Translations under genes and position numbers: made by a program
Shown: positions 1 through 8,919 of the stretch, piece by piece
Position numbering within the stretch: the first letter of the stretch is position 1
Layout of the letters: every line of letters starts with the position of its first letter
The notes under the pieces: generated by a model
What the model was told of the DNA's origin: nothing
The model's input: only the letters and a program-made list of their open reading frames with translations
Databases searched by the model: none
From: Actinoplanes solisilvae
GTDB taxonomy: Bacteria; Actinomycetota; Actinomycetes; Mycobacteriales; Micromonosporaceae
Assembly (NCBI RefSeq): GCF_003999975.1
Contig: NZ_RJAC01000004.1
Coordinates: 310,001-374,000 of the forward strand
Reading direction: 5' to 3'
DNA length: 64,000 bases

Positions 1-1242
1 CCCGGCCGCCCCGGCCAGGATCAGCGGCACGGCGATGACGTCCTGCCAGTCACCGGCGAGGACGTTGGTGGGGATGCGCTGGTCGAGGCTGACGAGCAGG
101 CCGATCGCGGCACCGCCGAGCAGTCCGAGCAGGGCGGTCCGCGGTGGGCGGCGCCAGGTGAGTGCGAGCAGTGCCCCGGCGACCAGACCGGCCACCAGCG
201 ACGGGTACGGCTGCAGGGGCGTCGCGACGAACGCGGAGAGCCCGATCGACGTGCCGGACGTCCACACGTTCACGGCCAGCGCCGCCGCGATCGCCGCGAC
301 CGTGGCCGGCATCCCGACCGTCCAGGCGGGGTCGGCCACGACGGCGGCCCGGTGGTCCGGCGGCGGGTGCAGGGCGAGCAGCTTCTTTCGACCGGCCGGG
401 GCACGGGCGAACAAGGCGAGCAGGGCGTCGGCCGAACCCGCGCGGGCGGCGTGGGCGTCGGCTTCGAGCTCGCGGTCACGGGTCACGGCGCGGGCGAGCA
501 GCAGGCCCGCGACCCAGAGCAGGGCGGCGCGCGCGACGTAGGCGGCGTCGACGAAGACGCCGAGCACGAGCGGGACCGCCATGACGACGGGCAGCACGTA
601 GAGCAGGCCCCGCGACAGCCAGACGAGCATGACGTCCCCGGCGGCGACGTGGGCGGTCTCGTGGCGCAGGACAGCGTCGAGGTGGGCCGCGCGGCGGACG
701 GCCAGGGGCAGGACAATGCGGGTCGCGCCCTGGGCCCGTACGGTGAAAGGCTCTCTGAGCCACCACGGACCGAACTCGACGGTGGGAACGTCGCGGACGC
801 CCAGATCGTGGGCGATCTCGGCGGCGCGGGCCTGGATCGGTGGTGGGACGGGATGGCGGGGTCCGAGACGGCGCAGCAGGATCGTCGGCAGCAGCAGGGC
901 GACCGCGGCCGCGACAGCGAGCAGGAGCGCGGCCCCGGTGACGGCGAACAGGGCGAGGCGGTGTTCCACGTACGCCCGGCAGTCGTCGAACAGCGGCATC
1001 CGCGCGAGCGCCTGATCGGGGCCGGGCAGCCGGTCGTGCGCCTCCCGGAAACAGCTCTCGGTGACAGCCGCCCAGTCGGGCCCGACCGTGACGTGATGCG
1101 TGATCTGCCCGGCGAGAGCGCCGCCGAGCAGCAGCACCGTCATGACCAGTAGATAGCGGCCCAGCGTGGGCGACGGCGGACGACGCACCGCCCAGCCGCC
1201 GACCGCGGTGTGCGCTTCATCCAGGGTCTCGCGCCGCTCCAT
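1..1242 (-). CDS. M48-family membrane zinc metalloprotease (partial, C-terminus outside window)
   Basis: This is a membrane-bound zinc endopeptidase of the Ste24/HtpX type, open through the window edge (414 codons visible). The zinc motif reads HETAHVAAGD (HExxH) and the third ligand lies in RELEADAHAAR, the ExxxD pattern of M48. Hydrophobic segments precede the motif (around LLVMTVLLLGGALAG and ALLLAVAAAVALLL), follow it, and fill the C-terminal part. The chosen ATG has GGAGG five bases upstream (1248-1252); an in-frame ATG at 1263 lacks a good ribosome site. M56 (BlaR1-like) was considered, but the RELEAD motif fits M48 better. It lies 85 bp downstream of the CHAT protease gene with tandem repeats between, so co-transcription is possible but not shown. 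The substrate cannot be inferred. Confidence 0.8.
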   Translation of the reverse strand, partial: MERRETLDEAHTAVGGWAVRRPPSPTLGRYLLVMTVLLLGGALAGQITHHVTVGPDWAAVTESCFREAHDRLPGPDQALARMPLFDDCRAYVEHRLALFAVTGAALLLAVAAAVALLLPTILLRRLGPRHPVPPPIQARAAEIAHDLGVRDVPTVEFGPWWLREPFTVRAQGATRIVLPLAVRRAAHLDAVLRHETAHVAAGDVMLVWLSRGLLYVLPVVMAVPLVLGVFVDAAYVARAALLWVAGLLLARAVTRDRELEADAHAARAGSADALLALFARAPAGRKKLLALHPPPDHRAAVVADPAWTVGMPATVAAIAAALAVNVWTSGTSIGLSAFVATPLQPYPSLVAGLVAGALLALTWRRPPRTALLGLLGGAAIGLLVSLDQRIPTNVLAGDWQDVIAVPLILAGAAG

Positions 1243-1276
1243 CCATGCCTCCACAGTCGACATTGGCGGAGATCGT

Positions 1277-1325
1277 GCCCGGAACACAAGGCCCGGAACA
1301 CAAAGGCCCGGAACACAAGGCCCGG
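1277..1325. repeat. Tandem repeat, 14-15 bp unit, about 3.4 copies
   Basis: Three copies of GCCCGGAACACAAG (the second has one extra A) start at 1277, 1291 and 1306, and a fragment of a fourth follows. They fill the gap between the end of the CHAT gene and the start of the M48 gene. The role is unknown; regulator-binding iterons or slippage-prone DNA are both possible. Confidence 0.85.
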
Positions 1326-1327
1326 TT

Positions 1328-3751
1328 TCAGGAGGCGCCGAGGCAGACGAAGCCCGTTCCCGCGACGGCGCTCGCCAGGGCCGTGGCGGGCGGCGATCCG
1401 GAGGCGAGGGCTCGGTGGAAGCCGATCATCGCGTCGTGGGCCGCGTCGTCGGCGACCCGGGCCACGCTGGCCACGACGGTCGCGGTTCCGGCGGCGAGCA
1501 GCGCGGACGCCATCCCGAACGTCTCATCACCGGGCCGCACCTCGGTCAGACCGAGCTCGCAGCTCGACAGCACGACCAGCGCCGGCGGTCGTTCGAGGCG
1601 TTGCAGGTCGTAGCCGAGAACCGGACCGCCCGCCAGGTCGAGCGTCGAGAAGAGCGCGTTCTCGGCCTCGTGCCGGCCGTGCGCGGCGACGTGGGCCAGC
1701 CGCACACCGTCGAGCGCGGCCAGGGTGGCCGCGGGCGTGGCGCGTTCGCCGGTCAGCCGGGTCGCGCCCGGATAGAGCCCCGCGATCGCGGCGATTTCCT
1801 CGTCTCCCCGCAGATTTCCGGGGCCGGCAACGAGCGCGACCGCCGACGGCGGCTGATCGCGGGCGGTCATCCAGGCCGTCGCCGACGGCGCCACCGTGAC
1901 CGGGCGGCCCGCGCACAGCGGCAACAAGGCCCAGGGAGCGGTCATCAGCACGCCGGTCGGCACGACGACCAGGTCGCGGTCGCCGAGCAGCGCGGCAACC
2001 GGATCGAGCACGACACGCTGGAGCAGCACAGCGTCGCGGCGGGTGGCGGCGCCGACGGCGGTGGCCAGCCGGGCCGGCAGGGCGCGCCCGGCGGCGGTGT
2101 CGAGGTCGGCCCGCAGCCGCAACACCGCTTCCTCGGCCGTGGCCCACTCCCCCAGGCCGGCTACCACCGCGCGTGATCCGGTCACGACCAGCGCCCGCAG
2201 CGTGTTCCCCGAGCGCAGGTACGCCACCAGGGCCGTCCTCTCGCCCAGCCTCGCACGCAGTGAACTCAGCGAGACCGGTGCGCCGCCACCGCTCGTAGCC
2301 CCGCGCACAGACCACGCGCTCTCGCGGATTCGCCGCCGCAAGGCCTCGGCCCGCCCGCGCAACGTCGCCGGCCGGCCCTCGACCTGCGCTTCCCGCAGCG
2401 CCAGGAGCGTCTGCCGCAGGTCTTCGAGCTGACCCGCCACCGCCGGGTCGTCCGGCGGCCGGACTGGTGGCAGCAACAGCGCCTGAGCACGTGCCCGCTC
2501 CGACCACCGATGTACGGCCGCCGGGGAGCCGCTCTCCAAGGCCGCCGCCAACCCCGCTGCGGCGAGATCGCGGCCGTGCGCCGAGGCCCCGGTCTGCAGG
2601 TCGAGGCACCCGAACCGGGCCCGGTGCCGGTGCAGCGCCGCCATCCCCGCGGCCAGTTCCCGAGCGGCCCGGGCGGGCTGCCCCTCGGCCCGCGCGATCC
2701 CGGCCCGCACGAGGCGTCGCAGCAACCGTGTGTCGAGGCGGTCGAGCCGCCCCGCCCGATGCAGCGCGCCGGGCCGATAGGACAAGCCTGCAGCCACGAG
2801 ATCGGCTACGCGGGCGTCCTCCTCCAGCGACAGACGCCGCAGGGTGGCGGCCAGGCGGCGGGCGCGGCGGGGGTCCGGGACCGGCAAGGCCCGTAGGGCG
2901 AGCAGGTCAGCGAGGGCGGCCCGGCGACGGTTGCCCCGGCGGACGAACAGCGCCCGGCATTCGGTCGCATACAACGCCGCGGCACCACGACGGCCCGCGA
3001 GCAGGGCCGCCTCGGCGCGCACCTGCAGGGCGTCAGCCACCGTGTGTTCCTGCCCCTGGTCGCGGGCCTGAGCCACGGCCGCGGCCAGTTCGCGGTCGGC
3101 CTCCCGGAACAGGCCCGCGGCCACCAGGGCGCGGGCCCGTTCGACAGCGAGGGACGGCAGACGGCCGGGGGCCGTGCGCTCGTAGGTGTCGCGGGCCGCG
3201 GCGAACGCCCCGAGCGCCGCGGGCAGGTCACCGGCGACGACGTCGAGATATCCGAGGTTGACCGTCAACAGGGCTACCGCGAAGTCGAGGGACTCCCGGC
3301 GGGCCAGGCGCAGGGCGTGGGTCAGGTCGGTGCGGGCGGCGGCGACGCGGCCCGAGTCGAGGTGCAGCAGGCTGCGGTTGTTGAGGGCCTTGATCTGGTC
3401 GAGCGGCTCGGTCAGCCCGGCGAGGGCCCGGCCGAACTCGGACAGCGCGTGCTCGGGACGGCCGTTGCGGTGCAGCAGCACGGCGCGCTGGGCGTGCAGC
3501 ACCGCGCGGCCCGGGGGCGGCAGCAGCGGCTCGGCCTCGTCGAGCAGCCGGAAGCCCAGGTCGACGCGTCCGCGCTCCGACTCGGCCCAGGCCAGGGTGA
3601 TCAGCACGCGGCCGCGTACGGGATCGGGGGTCTCACCGGCCAGGCGCAGCGCCGCCCGCAACCGGCGCACCGCCAGGGCGGGCCGGCCGTCGTCGCTCGC
3701 CGAGACCCCGGCGGTGTAGAGCCGCCCGGCCCGGCCGGGAAGAAGGGTCAC
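1328..3751 (-). CDS. TPR-CHAT caspase-like protease
   Basis: This 807-aa protein has helical TPR-type repeats over roughly its first half (repeated alanine-rich pairs such as RALAGLTEPLDQIKALNNRS) and a C-terminal CHAT domain, the caspase-like clan CD fold. The catalytic His lies in VAAHGRHE (about residue 691) and the Cys in LVVLSSCELG (about residue 731). The domain ends in the family-typical FVCLG. It has no signal peptide, so it should be cytosolic. The GTG start overlaps the stop of the 148-aa gene upstream (GTGA), which implies translational coupling to the sigma-factor operon. In type III-E CRISPR, a TPR-CHAT protease (Csx29) cleaves Csx30, a partner of a sigma factor. The arrangement here is reminiscent, but equivalence is inference. 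Confidence 0.9.
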   Translation of the reverse strand: MTLLPGRAGRLYTAGVSASDDGRPALAVRRLRAALRLAGETPDPVRGRVLITLAWAESERGRVDLGFRLLDEAEPLLPPPGRAVLHAQRAVLLHRNGRPEHALSEFGRALAGLTEPLDQIKALNNRSLLHLDSGRVAAARTDLTHALRLARRESLDFAVALLTVNLGYLDVVAGDLPAALGAFAAARDTYERTAPGRLPSLAVERARALVAAGLFREADRELAAAVAQARDQGQEHTVADALQVRAEAALLAGRRGAAALYATECRALFVRRGNRRRAALADLLALRALPVPDPRRARRLAATLRRLSLEEDARVADLVAAGLSYRPGALHRAGRLDRLDTRLLRRLVRAGIARAEGQPARAARELAAGMAALHRHRARFGCLDLQTGASAHGRDLAAAGLAAALESGSPAAVHRWSERARAQALLLPPVRPPDDPAVAGQLEDLRQTLLALREAQVEGRPATLRGRAEALRRRIRESAWSVRGATSGGGAPVSLSSLRARLGERTALVAYLRSGNTLRALVVTGSRAVVAGLGEWATAEEAVLRLRADLDTAAGRALPARLATAVGAATRRDAVLLQRVVLDPVAALLGDRDLVVVPTGVLMTAPWALLPLCAGRPVTVAPSATAWMTARDQPPSAVALVAGPGNLRGDEEIAAIAGLYPGATRLTGERATPAATLAALDGVRLAHVAAHGRHEAENALFSTLDLAGGPVLGYDLQRLERPPALVVLSSCELGLTEVRPGDETFGMASALLAAGTATVVASVARVADDAAHDAMIGFHRALASGSPPATALASAVAGTGFVCLGAS

Positions 3752-4194
3752 AGCACCATGGAGGGCGTCACCACCCTGCCCGAGCCGGAGCCGGCGTGGA
3801 TCAGCAGTTGGGCGAGGCCGTGCGGCACCTCGTCGAAGACGAACCGGCCGGTGTCGTCGGCGGTGACGGTGAGCGTGGGGTCGGGTTCGGGGCGGCGCAG
3901 TTCGACCCGCAGCGCCGCCCCTGGGGCGAGCCAGCCGTCGATGCGTACGAGGTTGTCGTCCCGCTCGACCACGGTGATCATCACGGAGCGGCTGTCGGCG
4001 TCGAACGTGATGGTCCGGGCGCGTTCGCCGCCCGCCCTCGCGCCCGAGCCCGCGTACGCCGAGGGCACCTCACGGGCCACCTCGGCGTCGAGATCGTGCA
4101 GCGCGATGGTGAACAGCACCCGCTCGTCCAGGTCCGCCGGCATCGGGTCGAAGCGGGCGATCCGGTCGAGGATGTCCCGGTCGACGGGGTCCAT
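3748..4194 (-). CDS. 148-aa protein with beta-sandwich-like C-terminus, between sigma factor and CHAT protease
   Basis: I do not recognise a named family. The N-terminal ~45 residues look helical and acidic (LDRIARFDPMPADLDERV). The C-terminal ~90 residues read like the carboxypeptidase-regulatory beta-sandwich (VRIDGWLAPGAAL... DDTGRFVFDEVPHG). It has no cysteines, so it is not a zinc anti-sigma factor, and no signal peptide or membrane segment. The ATG shares one base with the sigma-factor stop (TGATG), and its own stop overlaps the CHAT start. Position suggests it could bind the sigma factor or be the CHAT substrate; both ideas are inference. The coding frame itself is well supported by the overlaps on both sides. 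Confidence 0.8.
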   Translation of the reverse strand: MDPVDRDILDRIARFDPMPADLDERVLFTIALHDLDAEVAREVPSAYAGSGARAGGERARTITFDADSRSVMITVVERDDNLVRIDGWLAPGAALRVELRRPEPDPTLTVTADDTGRFVFDEVPHGLAQLLIHAGSGSGRVVTPSMVL

Positions 4195-4754
4195 CACGCG
4201 CCCCAGGCCGGATCGGCGAGCAACATCTCGCGCAGCTTCGTCAGGCAGCGCCCCCGGGTCGGCCCGATGCTGCCGTGCGGCATCCCGAACGCCTCCCCGA
4301 TCGCCGTGTAGTCGGGCCGCGCCACCTGCGCCACGATCCCGAGCAGGTCCCGGCAGCGCTGCGAGAGCTGCGAGAAGTGCCGCCACAGCACTTGATCACG
4401 TTCGTCGGTCAGCAGCCGCTCGTCGGGCGGCGGCCCGGGGTCGGCCACGGTCTCGAGCACGCCCGCCCCGTCCGGCACGTCGCGGCGACCGCGCTGCTGC
4501 CGGTGCCACGCCTCCCGCCGGGTCGTGGTGATCAGCCAGGCGGTCACGGCCCGGGGCGTACGGATGTCGTGCAGACGCTGCAGCAGTTCGAGCCACGACG
4601 TCTGCACCACGTCGGCCGCGTCCTCGGCCGTGAGCCCCTGACCGCGGGCGACCCGCCACAGCACCGGGTTCAGTTCCCGCACCAGTTCGCGCAGCGAGTC
4701 GCGGTCGCCGTCCCGGGCGCGCTCGAGGAGCGCGCCCAGGCGTACGTCAGACAT
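4194..4754 (-). CDS. ECF-like RNA polymerase sigma-70 family sigma factor
   Basis: This 186-aa protein has region 2 near the N-terminus (ELVRELNPVLWRVARGQG then AEDAADVVQTSWLELLQRL) and a region 4 helix-turn-helix at the C-terminus (YTAIGEAFGMPHGSIGPTR then CLTKLREML). Regions 1 and 3 are absent, as in ECF factors. The start is the ATG before SDVRLGALLERARDGD; it overlaps the end of the subtilase gene by 8 bp. No zinc-type anti-sigma gene is nearby; the 148-aa protein encoded next, with a one-base overlap, occupies that place. It should direct RNA polymerase to a small set of promoters, which I could not identify. It may control its own operon. Confidence 0.92.
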   Translation of the reverse strand: MSDVRLGALLERARDGDRDSLRELVRELNPVLWRVARGQGLTAEDAADVVQTSWLELLQRLHDIRTPRAVTAWLITTTRREAWHRQQRGRRDVPDGAGVLETVADPGPPPDERLLTDERDQVLWRHFSQLSQRCRDLLGIVAQVARPDYTAIGEAFGMPHGSIGPTRGRCLTKLREMLLADPAWGA

Positions 4755-5772
4755 GGCCGCGGGAGACCTGGGGCCGGGCCAGGTCGCCGGCGAAGGTGGC
4801 CGCCGCGAACGACGTGCCGCTCCACTTGACCCAGCGCCCGCCCGGCAGCGGCCCGAACACGTCGACGCCGTCGCGGTAGCGGTCGACCCAATCGCCGTAG
4901 TTGCTGAACGTCGCGTGATACTTCCCGAACCCGGCGCCGACCGCCGTGACCAGCGGCGACGCGGCCGGCAGCACGGCCGGTTCCTCGACGTGGTCGTTGC
5001 CGGCCGACGCGACCACCGGGATCCCGGCCGCCGCGAAGGGTTCGAGGGCCATCTCGATGTCGTCGAACGGGTCGGTGTCGGACGGTTCACGGCCGAAGGG
5101 CAGGCACACCACGTCGACCGGCGAGCCGTCCCGCACGTAGGAGGCCAGCCACCGCAGGGCGGCGACCACCGTGGATTCGTACACCTTGCCGTCCGGGCTC
5201 ATCACCCGCAACGACAGCACCCGGGCGCTGGGCGCGGCCATGCGGATCAGGCCGGCGATGAAGGTGGCGTGCCCGGCGTCACGGCCGTCGCCCTCGGAAG
5301 CGGGCAGGGCCGCGTCGAACGAGGCCCGGATCAGGAACGGGTCGTCGTCAGGGGTCGGGAAGTCGAGCCAGTCGCCCGGCTCGATCTCGACGCCGGTGTC
5401 GAGCAACGCCACCACGGGCCGCCGCAGCGCCGCGGGCGGGGCCTGCCACTCCGGCACGGGCGGCCAGTCCTCGCGGGCGAGCGCCAGCTCCGCCCAGGTG
5501 AACCCGTGCCCCCAGTGTTTGCCCGAGAGCTTCATCGTGCCGCCGAGCAGCAGCGGGTCGTGCCGCACGTCGCGGGCGCCGGCCGCCCGCAGCGCCCGCC
5601 CGGCCGCGAACGCCGCGCCGCCGGCGACAGTGAGGACCTGCCGGCCGCCGGCGTCGTGGCAGCCGGCGATCAACCGGTCGAGGCCGGCGCCTTCCAGAAG
5701 GTCGTTGAGCTTGTCCGTGTCGGCCGGGGCGTCGGCCGTCAGGGTGTCCGCGCTGTACCGCTCAGCTTCCAT
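4747..5772 (-). CDS. Subtilisin-like (S8) serine protease, apparently cytosolic
   Basis: This 341-aa subtilase has a full catalytic triad: Asp in VVALLDTGVEIEPG, His in AGHATFIAGLI, Ser in WSGTSFAAATFAG, with the oxyanion Asn in VVASAGND. The ATG chosen (MEAERYSADTL) has GGAG eight bases upstream. A longer upstream reading exists without better support. The N-terminus is acidic and hydrophilic, and no signal peptide is seen, which is unusual for subtilases, most of which are exported. The ~85 residues before the catalytic Asp may be a prodomain or adaptor. It is the first gene of the unit subtilase, sigma factor, 148-aa protein, TPR-CHAT, with overlaps at each junction. A role as activating or processing protease for its neighbours is inference. 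Confidence 0.9.
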   Translation of the reverse strand: MEAERYSADTLTADAPADTDKLNDLLEGAGLDRLIAGCHDAGGRQVLTVAGGAAFAAGRALRAAGARDVRHDPLLLGGTMKLSGKHWGHGFTWAELALAREDWPPVPEWQAPPAALRRPVVALLDTGVEIEPGDWLDFPTPDDDPFLIRASFDAALPASEGDGRDAGHATFIAGLIRMAAPSARVLSLRVMSPDGKVYESTVVAALRWLASYVRDGSPVDVVCLPFGREPSDTDPFDDIEMALEPFAAAGIPVVASAGNDHVEEPAVLPAASPLVTAVGAGFGKYHATFSNYGDWVDRYRDGVDVFGPLPGGRWVKWSGTSFAAATFAGDLARPQVSRGHV

Positions 5773-5805
5773 GTCCGTTACTCCGAGAAAATCCAAGAAA
5801 TGATG

Positions 5806-5825
5806 GGCACCCTTGACGAGGTGCC
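5806..5825. promoter_or_regulatory. Perfect inverted repeat upstream of the protease/sigma operon
   Basis: GGCACC and GGTGCC are separated by 8 bases, 34 bp before the subtilase start. This could be an operator, or a small hairpin in the leader. No -10/-35 pair is convincing around it. Confidence 0.4.
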
Positions 5826-5899
5826 TGCGAGTCGCGCAGATACCCATCGTCACCAGAGGACGGTGGCCGCGCAGCCCTCCGAACGGACGGAGCCGATCC

Positions 5900-6499
5900 C
5901 TAAGCGTCTTTGAAGACCTGTTCGACCATGGTCAGCAGGGTGGCCGCGAGCAGCCGGTGCACCTGGTCGCGGGTGAGCACGCCGCGTTGCAGCCACTCGC
6001 GGGCGGTCGAGACGGCCAGGCCCACATAGGAGCGGGCCATCGCGTGCAGCGCCGGGCCGGGCGCCGGACGGCCGACGGCCTGCAGCACAGCGTCGGCGGC
6101 CCGGTCGATGGCCTCGGCGATCACCCGGTCGACGTCGGTGTCGCCGGCCATGCCGCCGGCGGTGATCGCGGCCAGCCACGAGCGGCTGTGACGGGAGACG
6201 ACGTCGAGGAACCAGGAGACGCTGGCGTCGACCCGGGCCGGCAGGTCGCCCTCGGGCAGCTCGGTCAGCGCCCCCTCGGGCACGGTGAGCATCACCCGGA
6301 TGACCTCGAGGTAGAGCTCTTTCTTGGTGCCGAAGTAGTGGTTGACCAGGCCGCGGGCCACCCCGGCGGCGCGGGCCACGTCGGTGGTCGAGACGTCGGC
6401 GTAGCCACGCTCGCCGAACAGGCGCACGGCCACCGACAGGATCTGCTCGCGGCGCGCGTCCGGTTCCAGCCGGCGCCGCTGTCCCGCCTCGACACTCAC
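5900..6499 (-). CDS. TetR-family regulator of the beta-oxidation operon
   Basis: This 199-aa protein has an N-terminal TetR helix-turn-helix (ILSVAVRLFGERGYADVSTT, then VARGLVNHYFGTKKELY) and a helical ligand-binding C-terminal domain. It starts at GTG with AAGG upstream. It is transcribed divergently from the acyl-CoA dehydrogenase gene, and a long palindrome (6521-6543) lies between the two starts, the usual layout for a repressor controlling itself and the adjacent operon. By context the likely ligand is an acyl-CoA made or consumed by the operon; this is inferred, not seen. Confidence 0.9.
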   Translation of the reverse strand: MSVEAGQRRRLEPDARREQILSVAVRLFGERGYADVSTTDVARAAGVARGLVNHYFGTKKELYLEVIRVMLTVPEGALTELPEGDLPARVDASVSWFLDVVSRHSRSWLAAITAGGMAGDTDVDRVIAEAIDRAADAVLQAVGRPAPGPALHAMARSYVGLAVSTAREWLQRGVLTRDQVHRLLAATLLTMVEQVFKDA

Positions 6500-6520
6500 G
6501 CGACGACCTTACTTCACGCC

Positions 6521-6543
6521 GTTGTTGACACAGCGCCAACAAC
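6521..6543. promoter_or_regulatory. Probable TetR operator
   Basis: GTTGTTG and CAACAAC form a perfect 7-bp inverted repeat around a 9-bp centre, midway between the divergent TetR and acyl-CoA dehydrogenase starts. A TTGACA hexamer (6525-6530) overlaps the left arm, so binding could block a promoter, although no well-spaced -10 is evident. Confidence 0.65.
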
Positions 6544-6560
6544 CACGGAAGGGTAGGACC

Positions 6561-7713
6561 ATGCCCACCCCTGGACTGGACGGCTACACCCCGGCGTGGC
6601 TCGCGCCCGAGCACGACGACCTCGCCGGGCTGGCCCGCGGCTTCTTCACCAAGGAGGTGCTGCCCTTCGCGGCCCGGCACGAGCAGCAGGGCCACCCCGA
6701 CCGGGAGCACTACCGTCAAGCCGGCGAGCTGGGGCTGCTGGGGTTGAGCGTGCCCGAGGAGTTCGGCGGCGGGGGCGGCGACTTCACCCACGAGGCCGTC
6801 ATGTTGCACGAGCAGATGCTGTGCGGCGAGGGCAGCCTGGGGCTGGCGGTGCACAGCGGCATCGTCACCGGCTACCTGGTCGCCTACGGCAGCGACGAGC
6901 AGAAACGGCGCTGGCTGCCCGGCCTCTGTGACGGCAGCCTCGTGGGCGCGATCGGCATGACCGAGCCCGGCGGCGGCTCCGACCTGCAGGCCATCCGCAC
7001 GCGGGCGGTCCGCGACGGCGACGACTACGTGGTCAACGGCTCGAAGACGTTCATCACCAACGGCGGCCTGGCCGACCTGATCATCCTCGCGGTCAAGACG
7101 GACCCGTCCCAGGGAGCGGCCGGCATCAGTCTCCTGGTGTGTGCCGTCAACGACGACGTCCCGGGGTTCCGGCGCGGGCGCCTCCTGGAAAAGATCGGGC
7201 TGCACTCCAACGACACGGCCGAACTGTTCTTCGACGATCTGCGCGTGCCCGCGGCCAACCTGCTGGGCACCGAGGGCTCCGGGTTCTTCCAGATGATGAC
7301 CCAGCTTCCGCAGGAGCGCCTGGTGATCGGCGTGGGCGCGGTGGCGGCGATGCAGCGCGCGGTCGAGCTGACCACGGCGTACGCGAAGGAACGGACCGCT
7401 TTCGGCAAGCCGCTGATGGGTCATCAGAACACCCGCATGGTGCTGGCCGAGTGCGCGACCCGTACGAGGGTGTCCCGGGTCTTCCTCGACGACTGCATCG
7501 TGCGGCACACCCGCGGCGAGCTCGACGTGGCCACCGCCGCGATGGCGAAGTCGTGGCTGACCGAGGGACAGTGCGAAGTGGTCGACCGCTGCCTGCAGAT
7601 CTTCGGCGGCTACGGCTACACCACGGAGTATCCGATCGCCCGCATGTATGCCGACGCCCGCGTGCAGAAGATCTACGGCGGCACGAACGAGATCATGAAG
7701 GAGCTGATCGCCC

Positions 7714-7724
<11 letters not shown>
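6561..7724 (+). CDS. Acyl-CoA dehydrogenase
   Basis: This 387-aa FAD-dependent enzyme introduces the 2,3 double bond in acyl-CoA, the first beta-oxidation step. Family motifs are clear: [13 protein letters not shown] and the [10 protein letters not shown] region for FAD/substrate, [14 protein letters not shown], and [11 protein letters not shown] at the C-terminus. The usual medium-chain catalytic Glu position (YEGT) is Gly here. The Glu in LPQERLVIG is at the long-chain/isovaleryl type position and is the likely base. The ATG follows GGAAGGG. It is first in a four-gene overlapped operon; the next start lies inside its last codons. Substrate chain length is not determinable, although the racemase downstream suggests 2-methyl-branched acyl-CoAs. 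Confidence 0.95.
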
Positions 7725-8918
<1,194 letters not shown>

Positions 8919-8919
<1 letters not shown>

